NCBI GenBank assembly: GCA_024762485.1
Contig: JANTHH010000105.1
Coordinates: 1 to 9,628 of the forward strand
Direction of reading: 5' to 3'
Length of the DNA stretch: 9,628 nucleotides
From: Chromatiales bacterium
GTDB lineage: Bacteria > Pseudomonadota > Gammaproteobacteria > Chromatiales > Chromatiaceae
This document shows, piece after piece, positions 1 to 9,628 of this stretch. The position numbers and the translations under genes are program-made. Each line of letters starts with the position of its first letter. The stretch's first letter is position 1. Under the pieces are notes generated by a model, which worked only from the letters and a program-made list of their open reading frames with translations, was not told the origin of the DNA and ran no database searches.

Positions 1-260
1 TGGCTGCCGATATGTCGTGCCGATTGGGGTGGTTGAGCGAGGAGGACCGGACCCGCATCGTGCGGCTGGTGGCCAGGGCGAATCTGCCGGTGCGGCCGCC
101 CGAGGGCATGACTGGGGAGCGTTTCCTGTCATTGATGGCGGTCGACAAGAAAGTCCTCGACGGGCAGCTGCGCCTGGTTTTGCTGAAGGGAATTGGGCAG
201 GCAGTGATCACCTCCGGGTTCGATCCCGACATCCTGCGGGATACGGTGAATGGCTACTGA
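1..260 (+). CDS. aroB: 3-dehydroquinate synthase, C-terminal end (partial)
   Basis: This is the last ~86 codons of a gene that begins before the window; the first complete codon is at position 3 and the stop is TGA at 258-260. AroB converts DAHP to 3-dehydroquinate, the second step of the cytoplasmic shikimate pathway, using NAD and a divalent metal. The visible part reads AADMSCRLGWLSEED, then a LPVRPPEGM segment, then MAVDKKVLDGQLRLVLLKGIG. The DKK(V)L-G-LRL-LL--IG pattern is the hallmark of the AroB C-terminal helical domain, where the DKK lysine lies near the active site. The gene ends in the expected short tail (DPDILRDTVNGY). Its stop codon overlaps the next gene's start by 11 bp, which suggests translational coupling. 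aroK would be expected just upstream, outside the window. The family call is secure; only the N-terminal NAD-binding part cannot be checked. Confidence 0.95.
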   Translation, partial: AADMSCRLGWLSEEDRTRIVRLVARANLPVRPPEGMTGERFLSLMAVDKKVLDGQLRLVLLKGIGQAVITSGFDPDILRDTVNGY

Positions 261-1689
261 GGCGCCGAAGACCGCTCCGGCCATGCCGCCGACGGCCGAC
301 TACTTCGACACCGACCGGCGCAGTCAGTGCGTCAATCTGATCATCCATCTGCTCCACAATACCCGTGAAATGCCCTGTGTCTGCGGACCCCGTGGACTGG
401 GAAAGACGACCTTCGCCAATCATCTGGCCACATTGCTGCGCGAGGATTTTCGCGTGCTGTCGGTGCCGCTGAAGACAGGGGAGGAGCTTGCAGTGGCGGT
501 TGCGCGCCAACTCGGTCTGCCGCCATCGCCCATGCCGGCGGACTGGGATGCCGTGATCGAGTCAAGCTCCGACGACAAGCCGTTGCTGGTGATCGTTGAT
601 GACGGGGAGCGGCTTACCGCCAACGCCCAGCAGGCCATGCTGGACATGGCCGATGCGGGGGTGCGATTCGTCCTTGTCGGTGCCGGTCTGGCCAGCCCGG
701 CCCTTCGATCCCATATCCGGGAGATCGACCTGCCAGCGTTCAGCCTGGAAGAGACTAAGGAGTTTGTGGCCTACCTCGGGCGGCGGGCCGGTGTGTCGGT
801 TTCAGCCGTCGACGTGGCCCGGCTGTTCAAGACCAGTCAGGGATTGCCAGGCCTGATCATCGATCAAATGGAGGGCAGGACGCCGCCGCGGGATGCCCGT
901 TCCCGGCGTGCTCCGGGCGGAGGGCGCACGGTGACGGCGTTAATCCTGCTGGCGGCCGTGGTGCTTCTGGCCCTGTGGTTTCAGGATGACATCAACCGGC
1001 TGTTCGAGGACGGCGCGGCGTCGGATGATTATCAGACGTTGTTGCCGCTGCCACCGCAACAGCCCGTCGTCGCCGCGCCGGAATCGTCCGAGCCCGCCCC
1101 GTTGCATGAGGCGCCGCTGCCGCAGATGGGTGATATCGAACAGACCGAGCCCCCGGCCACACCTGTGACCAAAGAGCATAAGCCCGAAGAGGCGGTGGCA
1201 ACCATCGCGCAAGCCCCCGAGCCCGCCCCTGACGTCGAGATAACGAACGATGAAGCCGCCACCGATGAGCGGGTGCAAACTGCCAACCCTGCTCATGCAA
1301 TGAAAGAGATCGCACCGGCCACCCCACCACCCGCCGAGTCGCAGCCAGATGCCCCGGCCGCGGACACGGTCGCAAAGGAGAAGGCCGAGGTGACCGCTGA
1401 CAGCAGCGAGACCTGGTTACGCACCCAGCCGCCTGGTCACTACACGCTGCAACTGGTCGGAGCGCGTGAGCGCTCCGCGATCGAGCGCTTTGTACAGGAG
1501 CATGGCCTGCCGCGACCTTATGGCGTGATTGTGCGGGAACTCAATGGCAGACCCTGGTATTCCCTGGTGTGGGGCGCTTTTCCTGACCGTGGCAGTGCGC
1601 TCGCGGCGAGTCGACAGCTGCCTGCGGCCGTCCGCAAGGACGTCTGGCCGCGGAGCTTCGCCTCGGTGCAGGACCAGTTGGGCAACTGA
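250..1689 (+). CDS. damX: DamX-like membrane protein: AAA ATPase domain plus C-terminal SPOR domain
   Basis: 479 aa. Visible architecture: a cytoplasmic ATPase domain of the ExeA/GspA type (about residues 15-210) with Walker A GPRGLGKTT at 46-54 and a Walker B-like strand LLVIVDDGE at 112-120; a basic stretch (RSRRAPGGGR, 217-226); one membrane helix at about 227-243; a Pro/Ala/Glu-rich linker at about 255-388; and a SPOR domain at about 395-475. The SPOR part contains HYTLQLVGA, then WYSLVWGAF with repeated Ala/Leu helices, and ends WPRSFASVQDQL, a DamX-like ending. SPOR domains bind denuded septal peptidoglycan, so the protein is probably bitopic with SPOR in the periplasm, acting at division sites. 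The ATPase role is not established. Enterobacterial DamX lacks an intact ATPase core, and there damX is followed by dam; here gltB follows. ATG at 250 is chosen because it overlaps the aroB stop, a common operon arrangement; the ribosome site is weak. The symbol is by family resemblance. Confidence 0.85.
   Translation: MATEAPKTAPAMPPTADYFDTDRRSQCVNLIIHLLHNTREMPCVCGPRGLGKTTFANHLATLLREDFRVLSVPLKTGEELAVAVARQLGLPPSPMPADWDAVIESSSDDKPLLVIVDDGERLTANAQQAMLDMADAGVRFVLVGAGLASPALRSHIREIDLPAFSLEETKEFVAYLGRRAGVSVSAVDVARLFKTSQGLPGLIIDQMEGRTPPRDARSRRAPGGGRTVTALILLAAVVLLALWFQDDINRLFEDGAASDDYQTLLPLPPQQPVVAAPESSEPAPLHEAPLPQMGDIEQTEPPATPVTKEHKPEEAVATIAQAPEPAPDVEITNDEAATDERVQTANPAHAMKEIAPATPPPAESQPDAPAADTVAKEKAEVTADSSETWLRTQPPGHYTLQLVGARERSAIERFVQEHGLPRPYGVIVRELNGRPWYSLVWGAFPDRGSALAASRQLPAAVRKDVWPRSFASVQDQLGN
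1458..1477 (+). repeat. Perfect hairpin with GTGA (GNRA-type) loop inside the SPOR coding region
   Basis: CGGAGCGC at 1458-1465 is the exact reverse complement of GCGCTCCG at 1470-1477, with a four-base GTGA loop between. This gives an uninterrupted 8-bp, mostly GC stem capped by a GNRA tetraloop in RNA. It lies within codons for residues of the SPOR domain (around GARERSA), so it may simply reflect Arg/Ser/Ala codons. No T-tract follows, so it is not a terminator. Confidence 0.4.
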
Positions 1690-1719
1690 CGTCCTGACCT
1701 CCCACTGAATACCCCGTTT

Positions 1720-1729
1720 GCCGTACGGC
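1720..1729. repeat. 10-bp perfect palindrome upstream of gltB
   Basis: GCCGTACGGC reads the same on both strands. It lies 31 bases after the stop of the damX-like gene and 23 bp before a second palindrome. It could be half of an operator or a small RNA stem; at this length and GC content chance is possible. Confidence 0.35.
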
Positions 1730-1751
1730 CATAGGATCGCCCGCAGCCGCT

Positions 1752-1763
1752 GGCCTGCAGGCC
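1752..1763. repeat. 12-bp perfect palindrome just before the TATTAT box
   Basis: GGCCTGCAGGCC is a perfect 12-bp palindrome ending 7 bp before the -10-like TATTAT at 1771-1776. It would therefore overlap the -35/spacer region of a promoter using that box, a typical place for a repressor or activator site. No known regulator consensus is recognised. It may also act as the descending arm of a stem with ACGGCC at 1725-1730. Confidence 0.4.
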
Positions 1764-1914
1764 GTTTCTCTATTATCCTATTGGGTCCCTTGCGCTGGAT
1801 TTGGTGCAGTTTGGGGGCCGTTGTCCCCATCTGATTTACTGAAGCCATGCCCCGAAATATCCGGGCTGGTGCCTGCTTCGCACAGCGATTGCCGCCCGCC
1901 CCCAAGTATTCGAC

Positions 1915-1918
1915 GAGG
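1915..1918 (+). promoter_or_regulatory. Ribosome binding site that fixes the gltB start
   Basis: GAGG lies six bases before the ATG at 1925. The alternative in-frame ATG at 1847 lacks a comparable purine-rich site and would add 26 residues unlike any GltB propeptide. This site and the position of the conserved catalytic cysteine (residue 22 from ATG 1925) together support the downstream start. Confidence 0.7.
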
Positions 1919-1924
1919 TTCGCG

Positions 1925-6553
<4,629 letters not shown>

Positions 6554-6573
6554 GGCGGCCGTCAAGATAAGCA

Positions 6574-6587
6574 GCCCGCACGCGGGC
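6574..6587 (+). repeat. Intercistronic GC hairpin between gltB and gltD
   Basis: GCCCGCACGCGGGC forms a 5-bp GC stem (GCCCG/CGGGC) with a CACG loop, in the 58-bp gap between the gltB stop (6551-6553) and the gltD start (6612). There is no following T-run, so it is not an intrinsic terminator. It might stabilise the gltB message or tune subunit ratios; that is inference. Confidence 0.4.
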
Positions 6588-6597
6588 AAGTGCAGCT

Positions 6598-6602
6598 AAA
6601 GG
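6598..6602 (+). promoter_or_regulatory. gltD ribosome binding site
   Basis: AAAGG lies nine bases before the gltD ATG at 6612. It is moderate in strength and independent of gltB translation, since the gltB stop is 58 bp upstream. Confidence 0.55.
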
Positions 6603-6611
6603 TACAGCAAC

Positions 6612-8066
6612 ATGGGCAAACCAACGGGTTTTCTGGAATACGAACGTCATGATCGCGGTTATGCACCGGCCGCCGATCGCGTCACCCATTTTCACGAGTT
6701 CGTCATTCCACTCAACGAAGACGAACTGAAGATTCAGGGTGCGCGCTGCATGGACTGTGGCATCCCCTTCTGCCACCAGGGCTGCCCGGTCAACAACATC
6801 ATCCCGGACTGGAACGACCTGGTGTATCGCGGCGAGTGGGAGGAGGCCAGCCGGGTGCTGCACAGCACCAACAACTTCCCCGAGATGACCGGCCGCATCT
6901 GCCCGGCGCCGTGCCAGGAGTCCTGCACCCTCAACATCACCGATGAGCCGGTCACCATCAAGACCATCGAGTGCGCGATTGTCGACAAGGCCTGGGAGGC
7001 GGGCTGGATCAAGCCGCAGATCGCGCCGCACAAGAGCGGCAAGAGCGTTGCCGTGGTGGGTTCCGGTCCCTCGGGCATGGCCGCCGCCCAGCAGCTGGCC
7101 CGTGCCGGGCACCGGGTGGTGGTTTACGAGAAGGCCGACCGCATCGGTGGGCTGCTGCGTTACGGCATCCCCGACTTCAAGCTCGACAAGCGGCTCCTCG
7201 ACCGTCGGGTCTCGCAGATGCGGGCCGAAGGTGTCGAGTTCCACACCAACCACAAAGTCGGCGTGACCCTGCCCGCCCGCCAGCTGATGGCAGACTTCGA
7301 CGCCGTGGTGCTGGCCGGCGGCTCCGAGAAGCCGCGTGACCTGCCCGTGCCCGGGCGGGAGCTCAAGGGTGTGCATTTCGCCATGGACTTCCTGACCCGC
7401 AACTCGAAGGTGGTGCAGGGGGTGCCCGGTGCGCGTGAGCAGCTCATCTCCGCTGCCGACAAGCACGTACTGGTCATCGGTGGCGGTGATACCGGTTCCG
7501 ACTGCATCGGCACCGCCAACCGGCACGGTGCCGCCTCGGTGACCCAGATCGAGATCATGCCTCGCCCGCCGGAGAAGGAAGACAAGGCACTGACTTGGCC
7601 GGACTGGCCGAACAAGCTGCGTACCTCCACCTCCCAGGAGGAGGGTGTCGAGCGCATGTGGTCGGTCGCCACCAAGCGCTTCCTCGATGATGGCAATGGC
7701 AATGTCAAGGCAGCCTGCTGCGTCAGGGTCGAGTGGAAAAAGGACGAAAAAGGCAACTGGCAGATGTCGGAGGTGGAAGGTTCCGACTTCGAGATCAGGA
7801 CCGATCTGGTGACCCTGGCGATGGGCTTCGTGCACCCGGTGCATGAGGGCATGCTGGAGGAGCTGGAGGTCAGCCTGAATGGCAGCGGCAATGTCCAGGC
7901 GCCGACGGACGGCCCGGGTGCCTACAGGACCTCGATCGACGGCGTGTTCACTGCCGGCGACATGCGTCGCGGTCAGTCGCTGGTGGTGTGGGCCATCCGC
8001 GAGGGCCGTCAATGTGCCCATGCGGTGGACACGTATCTGATGGGTGTCAGTGATCTGGCGGTGTGA
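6612..8066 (+). CDS. gltD: Glutamate synthase (NADPH) small (beta) subunit
   Basis: 484 aa, full length for the family. It is the flavoprotein that oxidises NADPH and passes electrons through FAD and [4Fe-4S] clusters to GltB. Visible motifs: an N-terminal cysteine domain with C46-xx-C49-x4-C54-x3-C58 and C97, C101, C105 (CPAPCQESC), providing the two [4Fe-4S] clusters; the FAD dinucleotide fold VVGSGPSG at 148-155 with E173 ending the second strand; the NADPH-binding fold VIGGGDTGSDC at 288-298; and the C-terminal FAD signature GVFTAGDMRRGQSLVVWAI at 444-462. These also appear in related proteins (NADPH-dependent ferredoxin:NADP oxidoreductase subunits, the DPD N-terminal domain), but placement directly after gltB makes GltD the clear choice. 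It is co-transcribed with gltB and followed by a strong terminator. Confidence 0.98.
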   Translation: MGKPTGFLEYERHDRGYAPAADRVTHFHEFVIPLNEDELKIQGARCMDCGIPFCHQGCPVNNIIPDWNDLVYRGEWEEASRVLHSTNNFPEMTGRICPAPCQESCTLNITDEPVTIKTIECAIVDKAWEAGWIKPQIAPHKSGKSVAVVGSGPSGMAAAQQLARAGHRVVVYEKADRIGGLLRYGIPDFKLDKRLLDRRVSQMRAEGVEFHTNHKVGVTLPARQLMADFDAVVLAGGSEKPRDLPVPGRELKGVHFAMDFLTRNSKVVQGVPGAREQLISAADKHVLVIGGGDTGSDCIGTANRHGAASVTQIEIMPRPPEKEDKALTWPDWPNKLRTSTSQEEGVERMWSVATKRFLDDGNGNVKAACCVRVEWKKDEKGNWQMSEVEGSDFEIRTDLVTLAMGFVHPVHEGMLEELEVSLNGSGNVQAPTDGPGAYRTSIDGVFTAGDMRRGQSLVVWAIREGRQCAHAVDTYLMGVSDLAV

Positions 8067-8085
8067 TGCGCTGCATCCGTTCATG

Positions 8086-8111
8086 AAAAGGCGGCTTCGG
8101 CCGCCTTTTTT
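8086..8111 (+). terminator. Rho-independent terminator ending the gltBD operon
   Basis: AAAAGGCGGC (8086-8095) pairs perfectly with GCCGCCTTTT (8100-8109) around a TTCG tetraloop, and six T occupy 8106-8111. The GC core of six pairs closed by C-G on a UUCG loop plus the T-tract is a textbook intrinsic terminator. It begins 19 bases after the gltD stop. The A-tract before the stem means it could also terminate transcription on the other strand, but no gene there needs it. Confidence 0.93.
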
Positions 8112-8139
8112 GTGTTCAGCCTGAGGTGCGGCCAGGGTT

Positions 8140-8157
8140 TTGATGGGCCATCATCAA
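8140..8157. repeat. 18-bp inverted repeat TTGATG-N6-CATCAA upstream of hemE
   Basis: TTGATG at 8140-8145 and CATCAA at 8152-8157 are exact inverted copies with GGCCAT between. The site lies about 140 bp before the hemE start, in non-coding sequence after the gltD terminator. The half-sites resemble FNR/ANR (TTGAT...ATCAA), but the spacing between TTGAT and ATCAA is eight bases instead of the required four. A different dimeric regulator, or chance, is possible. Confidence 0.35.
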
Positions 8158-8254
8158 TCCCGATCTCCACTCTCAATCCTGACCCACTTGTCATCCAGGC
8201 GATCGAACGAGGAGAAATCCCGCCACAGCCCCGCAGCCGTGGTTGGCCTTGGGT

Positions 8255-8260
8255 TACAAT
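8255..8260 (+). promoter_or_regulatory. Possible -10 box of a hemE promoter
   Basis: TACAAT matches the sigma-70 -10 consensus at five of six positions and lies in GGGTTACAATGCGCG, 35 bp before the hemE GTG. There is no good -35 hexamer 16-18 bp upstream (bases near 8232-8238 are GC-rich), so an activator may be needed, or the true promoter lies elsewhere in 8112-8295. hemE should have its own promoter because the preceding terminator is strong. Confidence 0.45.
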
Positions 8261-8295
8261 GCGCGTCTTATTTTGCCGCCGACAAGAGCCCCGCC

Positions 8296-9366
8296 GTGTC
8301 TGAATTGAAGAACGATACCTTCCTGCGCGCCCTGCTGCGTCAGCCTGTGGATTACACCCCGGTATGGATGATGCGCCAGGCCGGGCGCTATCTGCCCGAG
8401 TATCGGGCCACCCGCGCCCGGGCCGGCAGTTTCATGGACCTGTGCAGAAATCCGGAGCTGGCCTGCGAGGTCACCCTGCAACCGCTGGAGCGCTTCCCGC
8501 TGGATGCCGCCATCCTCTTCTCCGACATCCTCACGGTGCCCGATGCCATGGGGCTGGGGCTGTATTTCGAGGAGGGCGAGGGGCCGCGCTTCGAGCGTCC
8601 GGTGCAGGACGAGGCGGCAGTGGCGCAACTGGCCATTCCCGACATGGAACAGGAACTGGGATACGTGATGGATGCGGTGCGCACCATCCGCCGTGAACTC
8701 GGCGGGCGGGTACCGCTGATCGGCTTCTCCGGCAGCCCCTGGACACTGGCCACCTACATGGTGGAGGGCGGCAGCACCAAGAACTTCGCAAAGTCCAAGG
8801 GCATGATGTTCGAGCGGCCGGAGCTGATGCATCGCATCCTCTCGGTGCTGGCCGATTCGGTCACCGCCTACCTGAACGCCCAGATCGCCGCCGGTGCCCA
8901 GGCGGTGATGATCTTCGACACCTGGGGCGGCACCCTGTCACCGCATCACTACAAGGAATTCTCGCTCGCCTACATGCAGCGAATTGTCGACGGCCTGACC
9001 CGTGAGGCCGAGGGCCGCCAGGTGCCGGTGGTGCTGTTCACCAAGGGCGGCGGACAGTGGCTGGAGATGATGGCCGGGACCGGGGCCGATGCCCTGGGCC
9101 TGGACTGGACCACTGACATCACGGACGCCCGCCGCCGGGTCGGCGACCAGGTGGCGTTGCAGGGCAACCTCGACCCCTGCACCCTCTATGCCTCGCCGGA
9201 GGTGATCCGACGGTCGGTGGGGCGCATCCTCGAGGGCTACGGCAAGGGCACGGGCCATGTGTTCAATCTCGGCCATGGTATTCATCCCGATATCGACCCG
9301 GCGCACCCGGCGGCGATGGTCGAGGCGGTGCACGAGCTGAGCCGCCCCTATCACGTCACAGACTGA
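8296..9366 (+). CDS. hemE: Uroporphyrinogen decarboxylase
   Basis: 356 aa. It removes four carboxyl groups from uroporphyrinogen III to give coproporphyrinogen III in cytoplasmic haem synthesis, without a cofactor. It begins SELKNDTFLRALLRQPVDYT, almost identical to the start of the E. coli enzyme, which places the initiator at GTG 8296. The frame stays open upstream to about 8140, but that extension is unlike HemE. Key residues: PVWMMRQAGRYLPEYR with R27 and R31; FSDIL with the catalytic D77; LATYMVEGG with Y154; FDTWGG near 207-212; and NLGHGI with H327. These correspond to human Arg37, Asp86, Tyr164 and His339. Length is normal (about 354-356). The ribosome site is weak (AAGAG at 8284-8288). 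The gene is separated from gltD by a terminator and followed 4 bp later by an oxidoreductase gene. Confidence 0.97.
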   Translation: MSELKNDTFLRALLRQPVDYTPVWMMRQAGRYLPEYRATRARAGSFMDLCRNPELACEVTLQPLERFPLDAAILFSDILTVPDAMGLGLYFEEGEGPRFERPVQDEAAVAQLAIPDMEQELGYVMDAVRTIRRELGGRVPLIGFSGSPWTLATYMVEGGSTKNFAKSKGMMFERPELMHRILSVLADSVTAYLNAQIAAGAQAVMIFDTWGGTLSPHHYKEFSLAYMQRIVDGLTREAEGRQVPVVLFTKGGGQWLEMMAGTGADALGLDWTTDITDARRRVGDQVALQGNLDPCTLYASPEVIRRSVGRILEGYGKGTGHVFNLGHGIHPDIDPAHPAAMVEAVHELSRPYHVTD

Positions 9367-9370
9367 ACCG

Positions 9371-9628
9371 ATGCGGGTCGCGGTGCTCGGGCTCGGTCTG
9401 ATGGGGCAGGCGGCCGCCGGTCGACTGATCGCCCAGGGTCATGCAGTGACCGGTTGGAACCGCTCGGCCGCCGGGCGCGAGGCGGCCAGGGCAGCGGGTA
9501 TCGAGGTCGCCGATAGCGTGGCCGGAGCGGTCGCGGCCGCCGACAGCCTGCTGTTGTTCCTCAGTGACGCCCAGGCCATCGAGGCGGTGCTGTTCGAGGG
9601 TGAGACGGTGGATCTGGCGGGGCGGCTG
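9371..9628 (+). CDS. NAD(P)-binding beta-hydroxyacid dehydrogenase family protein (partial, 5' end)
   Basis: The first 86 codons of a gene that runs out of the window, starting with ATG at 9371, four bases after the hemE stop. It begins MRVAVLGLGLMGQAAAGRLI, a Rossmann fold with GLGLMG, followed by GHAVTGWNRS at the end of the second strand, and later SLLLFLSDAQAIEAVLF. This is the N-terminal domain of the 6-phosphogluconate dehydrogenase-like / 3-hydroxyisobutyrate dehydrogenase superfamily. Asn-Arg-Ser after the second strand, rather than an acidic residue, suggests NADPH preference, as in succinic semialdehyde/glyoxylate reductases; this is inference. The substrate cannot be told because the catalytic Lys and C-terminal domain lie outside. 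No clear ribosome site is present, so translation may be coupled to hemE. Confidence 0.85.
   Translation, partial: MRVAVLGLGLMGQAAAGRLIAQGHAVTGWNRSAAGREAARAAGIEVADSVAGAVAAADSLLLFLSDAQAIEAVLFEGETVDLAGRL

Larger units (their letters stand above)
1690..1924 (+). promoter_or_regulatory. Non-coding region upstream of gltB, probable gltBD promoter/leader
   Basis: This 235-bp gap is the only sizeable space before gltB and is locally more AT-rich than the genes around it (for example 1765-1782). It contains the -10-like hexamer TATTAT at 1771-1776, but no convincing -35 box lies 16-18 bp upstream (the bases at 1748-1753 are CGCTGG). It also contains two short palindromes, listed separately. ACGGCC at 1725-1730 can pair with GGCCGT at 1760-1765, followed by a pyrimidine-rich stretch, so a weak terminator for the upstream gene is possible but not convincing. 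Glutamate synthase operons are usually regulated by nitrogen or amino-acid status, so a promoter here is expected; its exact position is inference. Confidence 0.5.

Noticed and set aside
1088..1229. 13-bp direct repeat CCGAGCCCGCCCC at 1088-1100 and 1217-1229
   Set aside because: Both copies encode EPAP-type residues in the low-complexity linker of the DamX-like protein; this is repeat-prone coding sequence, not a mobile or recombination element.
1751..1766. Sigma-54 promoter before gltB (TGGCCTGCAGGCCGTT)
   Set aside because: The -24 element TGGC is present, but there is no GC at the required distance for the -12 element.
1847..1924. N-terminal extension of gltB from ATG 1847
   Set aside because: No ribosome site, and it would put 47 residues before the nucleophilic cysteine with no resemblance to GltB propeptides. 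ATG 1925 has GAGG at proper spacing.
8140..8157. FNR/ANR box before hemE
   Set aside because: FNR-type sites need TTGAT-N4-ATCAA; here the spacing is eight bases, so a canonical site is not supported.

Overview
This window reads as an ordinary housekeeping stretch of a high-GC gammaproteobacterial chromosome. All genes lie on the + strand in this order: 3' end of aroB (3-dehydroquinate synthase), a DamX-like AAA ATPase/SPOR membrane protein, gltB and gltD (the two subunits of NADPH-dependent glutamate synthase), hemE (uroporphyrinogen decarboxylase), and the 5' end of an NAD(P)-binding beta-hydroxyacid dehydrogenase. From memory, the order aroB - SPOR/ATPase gene - gltB - gltD - hemE also occurs in Pseudomonas and related gammaproteobacteria. 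That synteny and the protein sequences suggest a free-living gammaproteobacterium (pseudomonad-, Chromatiales- or Ectothiorhodospira-like). I cannot name a genus from sequence alone.

Layout. Positions 1-1689 hold aroB and the damX-like gene, overlapping by 11 bp and so probably co-transcribed. Positions 1690-1924 are a non-coding gap with two short perfect palindromes and a possible -10 hexamer; it is the likely control region for gltBD. Positions 1925-8066 hold gltB and gltD, separated by 58 bp with a small hairpin, and ended by a textbook rho-independent terminator with a UUCG loop at 8086-8111. Positions 8112-8295 are a second control region with an 18-bp inverted repeat and a TACAAT box before hemE, which starts at a GTG. 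Positions 8296-9628 hold hemE and, 4 bp after it, the truncated oxidoreductase.

How the genes fit together. GltB and GltD form the complex that makes two glutamates from glutamine and 2-oxoglutarate. Glutamate is the nitrogen donor for much of metabolism, and in gammaproteobacteria it is also the start of tetrapyrrole synthesis by the C5 route, in which HemE acts later. AroB feeds aromatic synthesis. The DamX-like protein is a cell-envelope/septum protein whose place here reflects conserved gene order rather than a shared pathway.

I looked for an undescribed system on both strands and found none. The second-look items are small: a phase-correct A7 slippery heptamer inside gltB, palindromes before gltB and hemE, a GNRA-type hairpin inside the SPOR coding region, and the unassigned oxidoreductase coupled to hemE.
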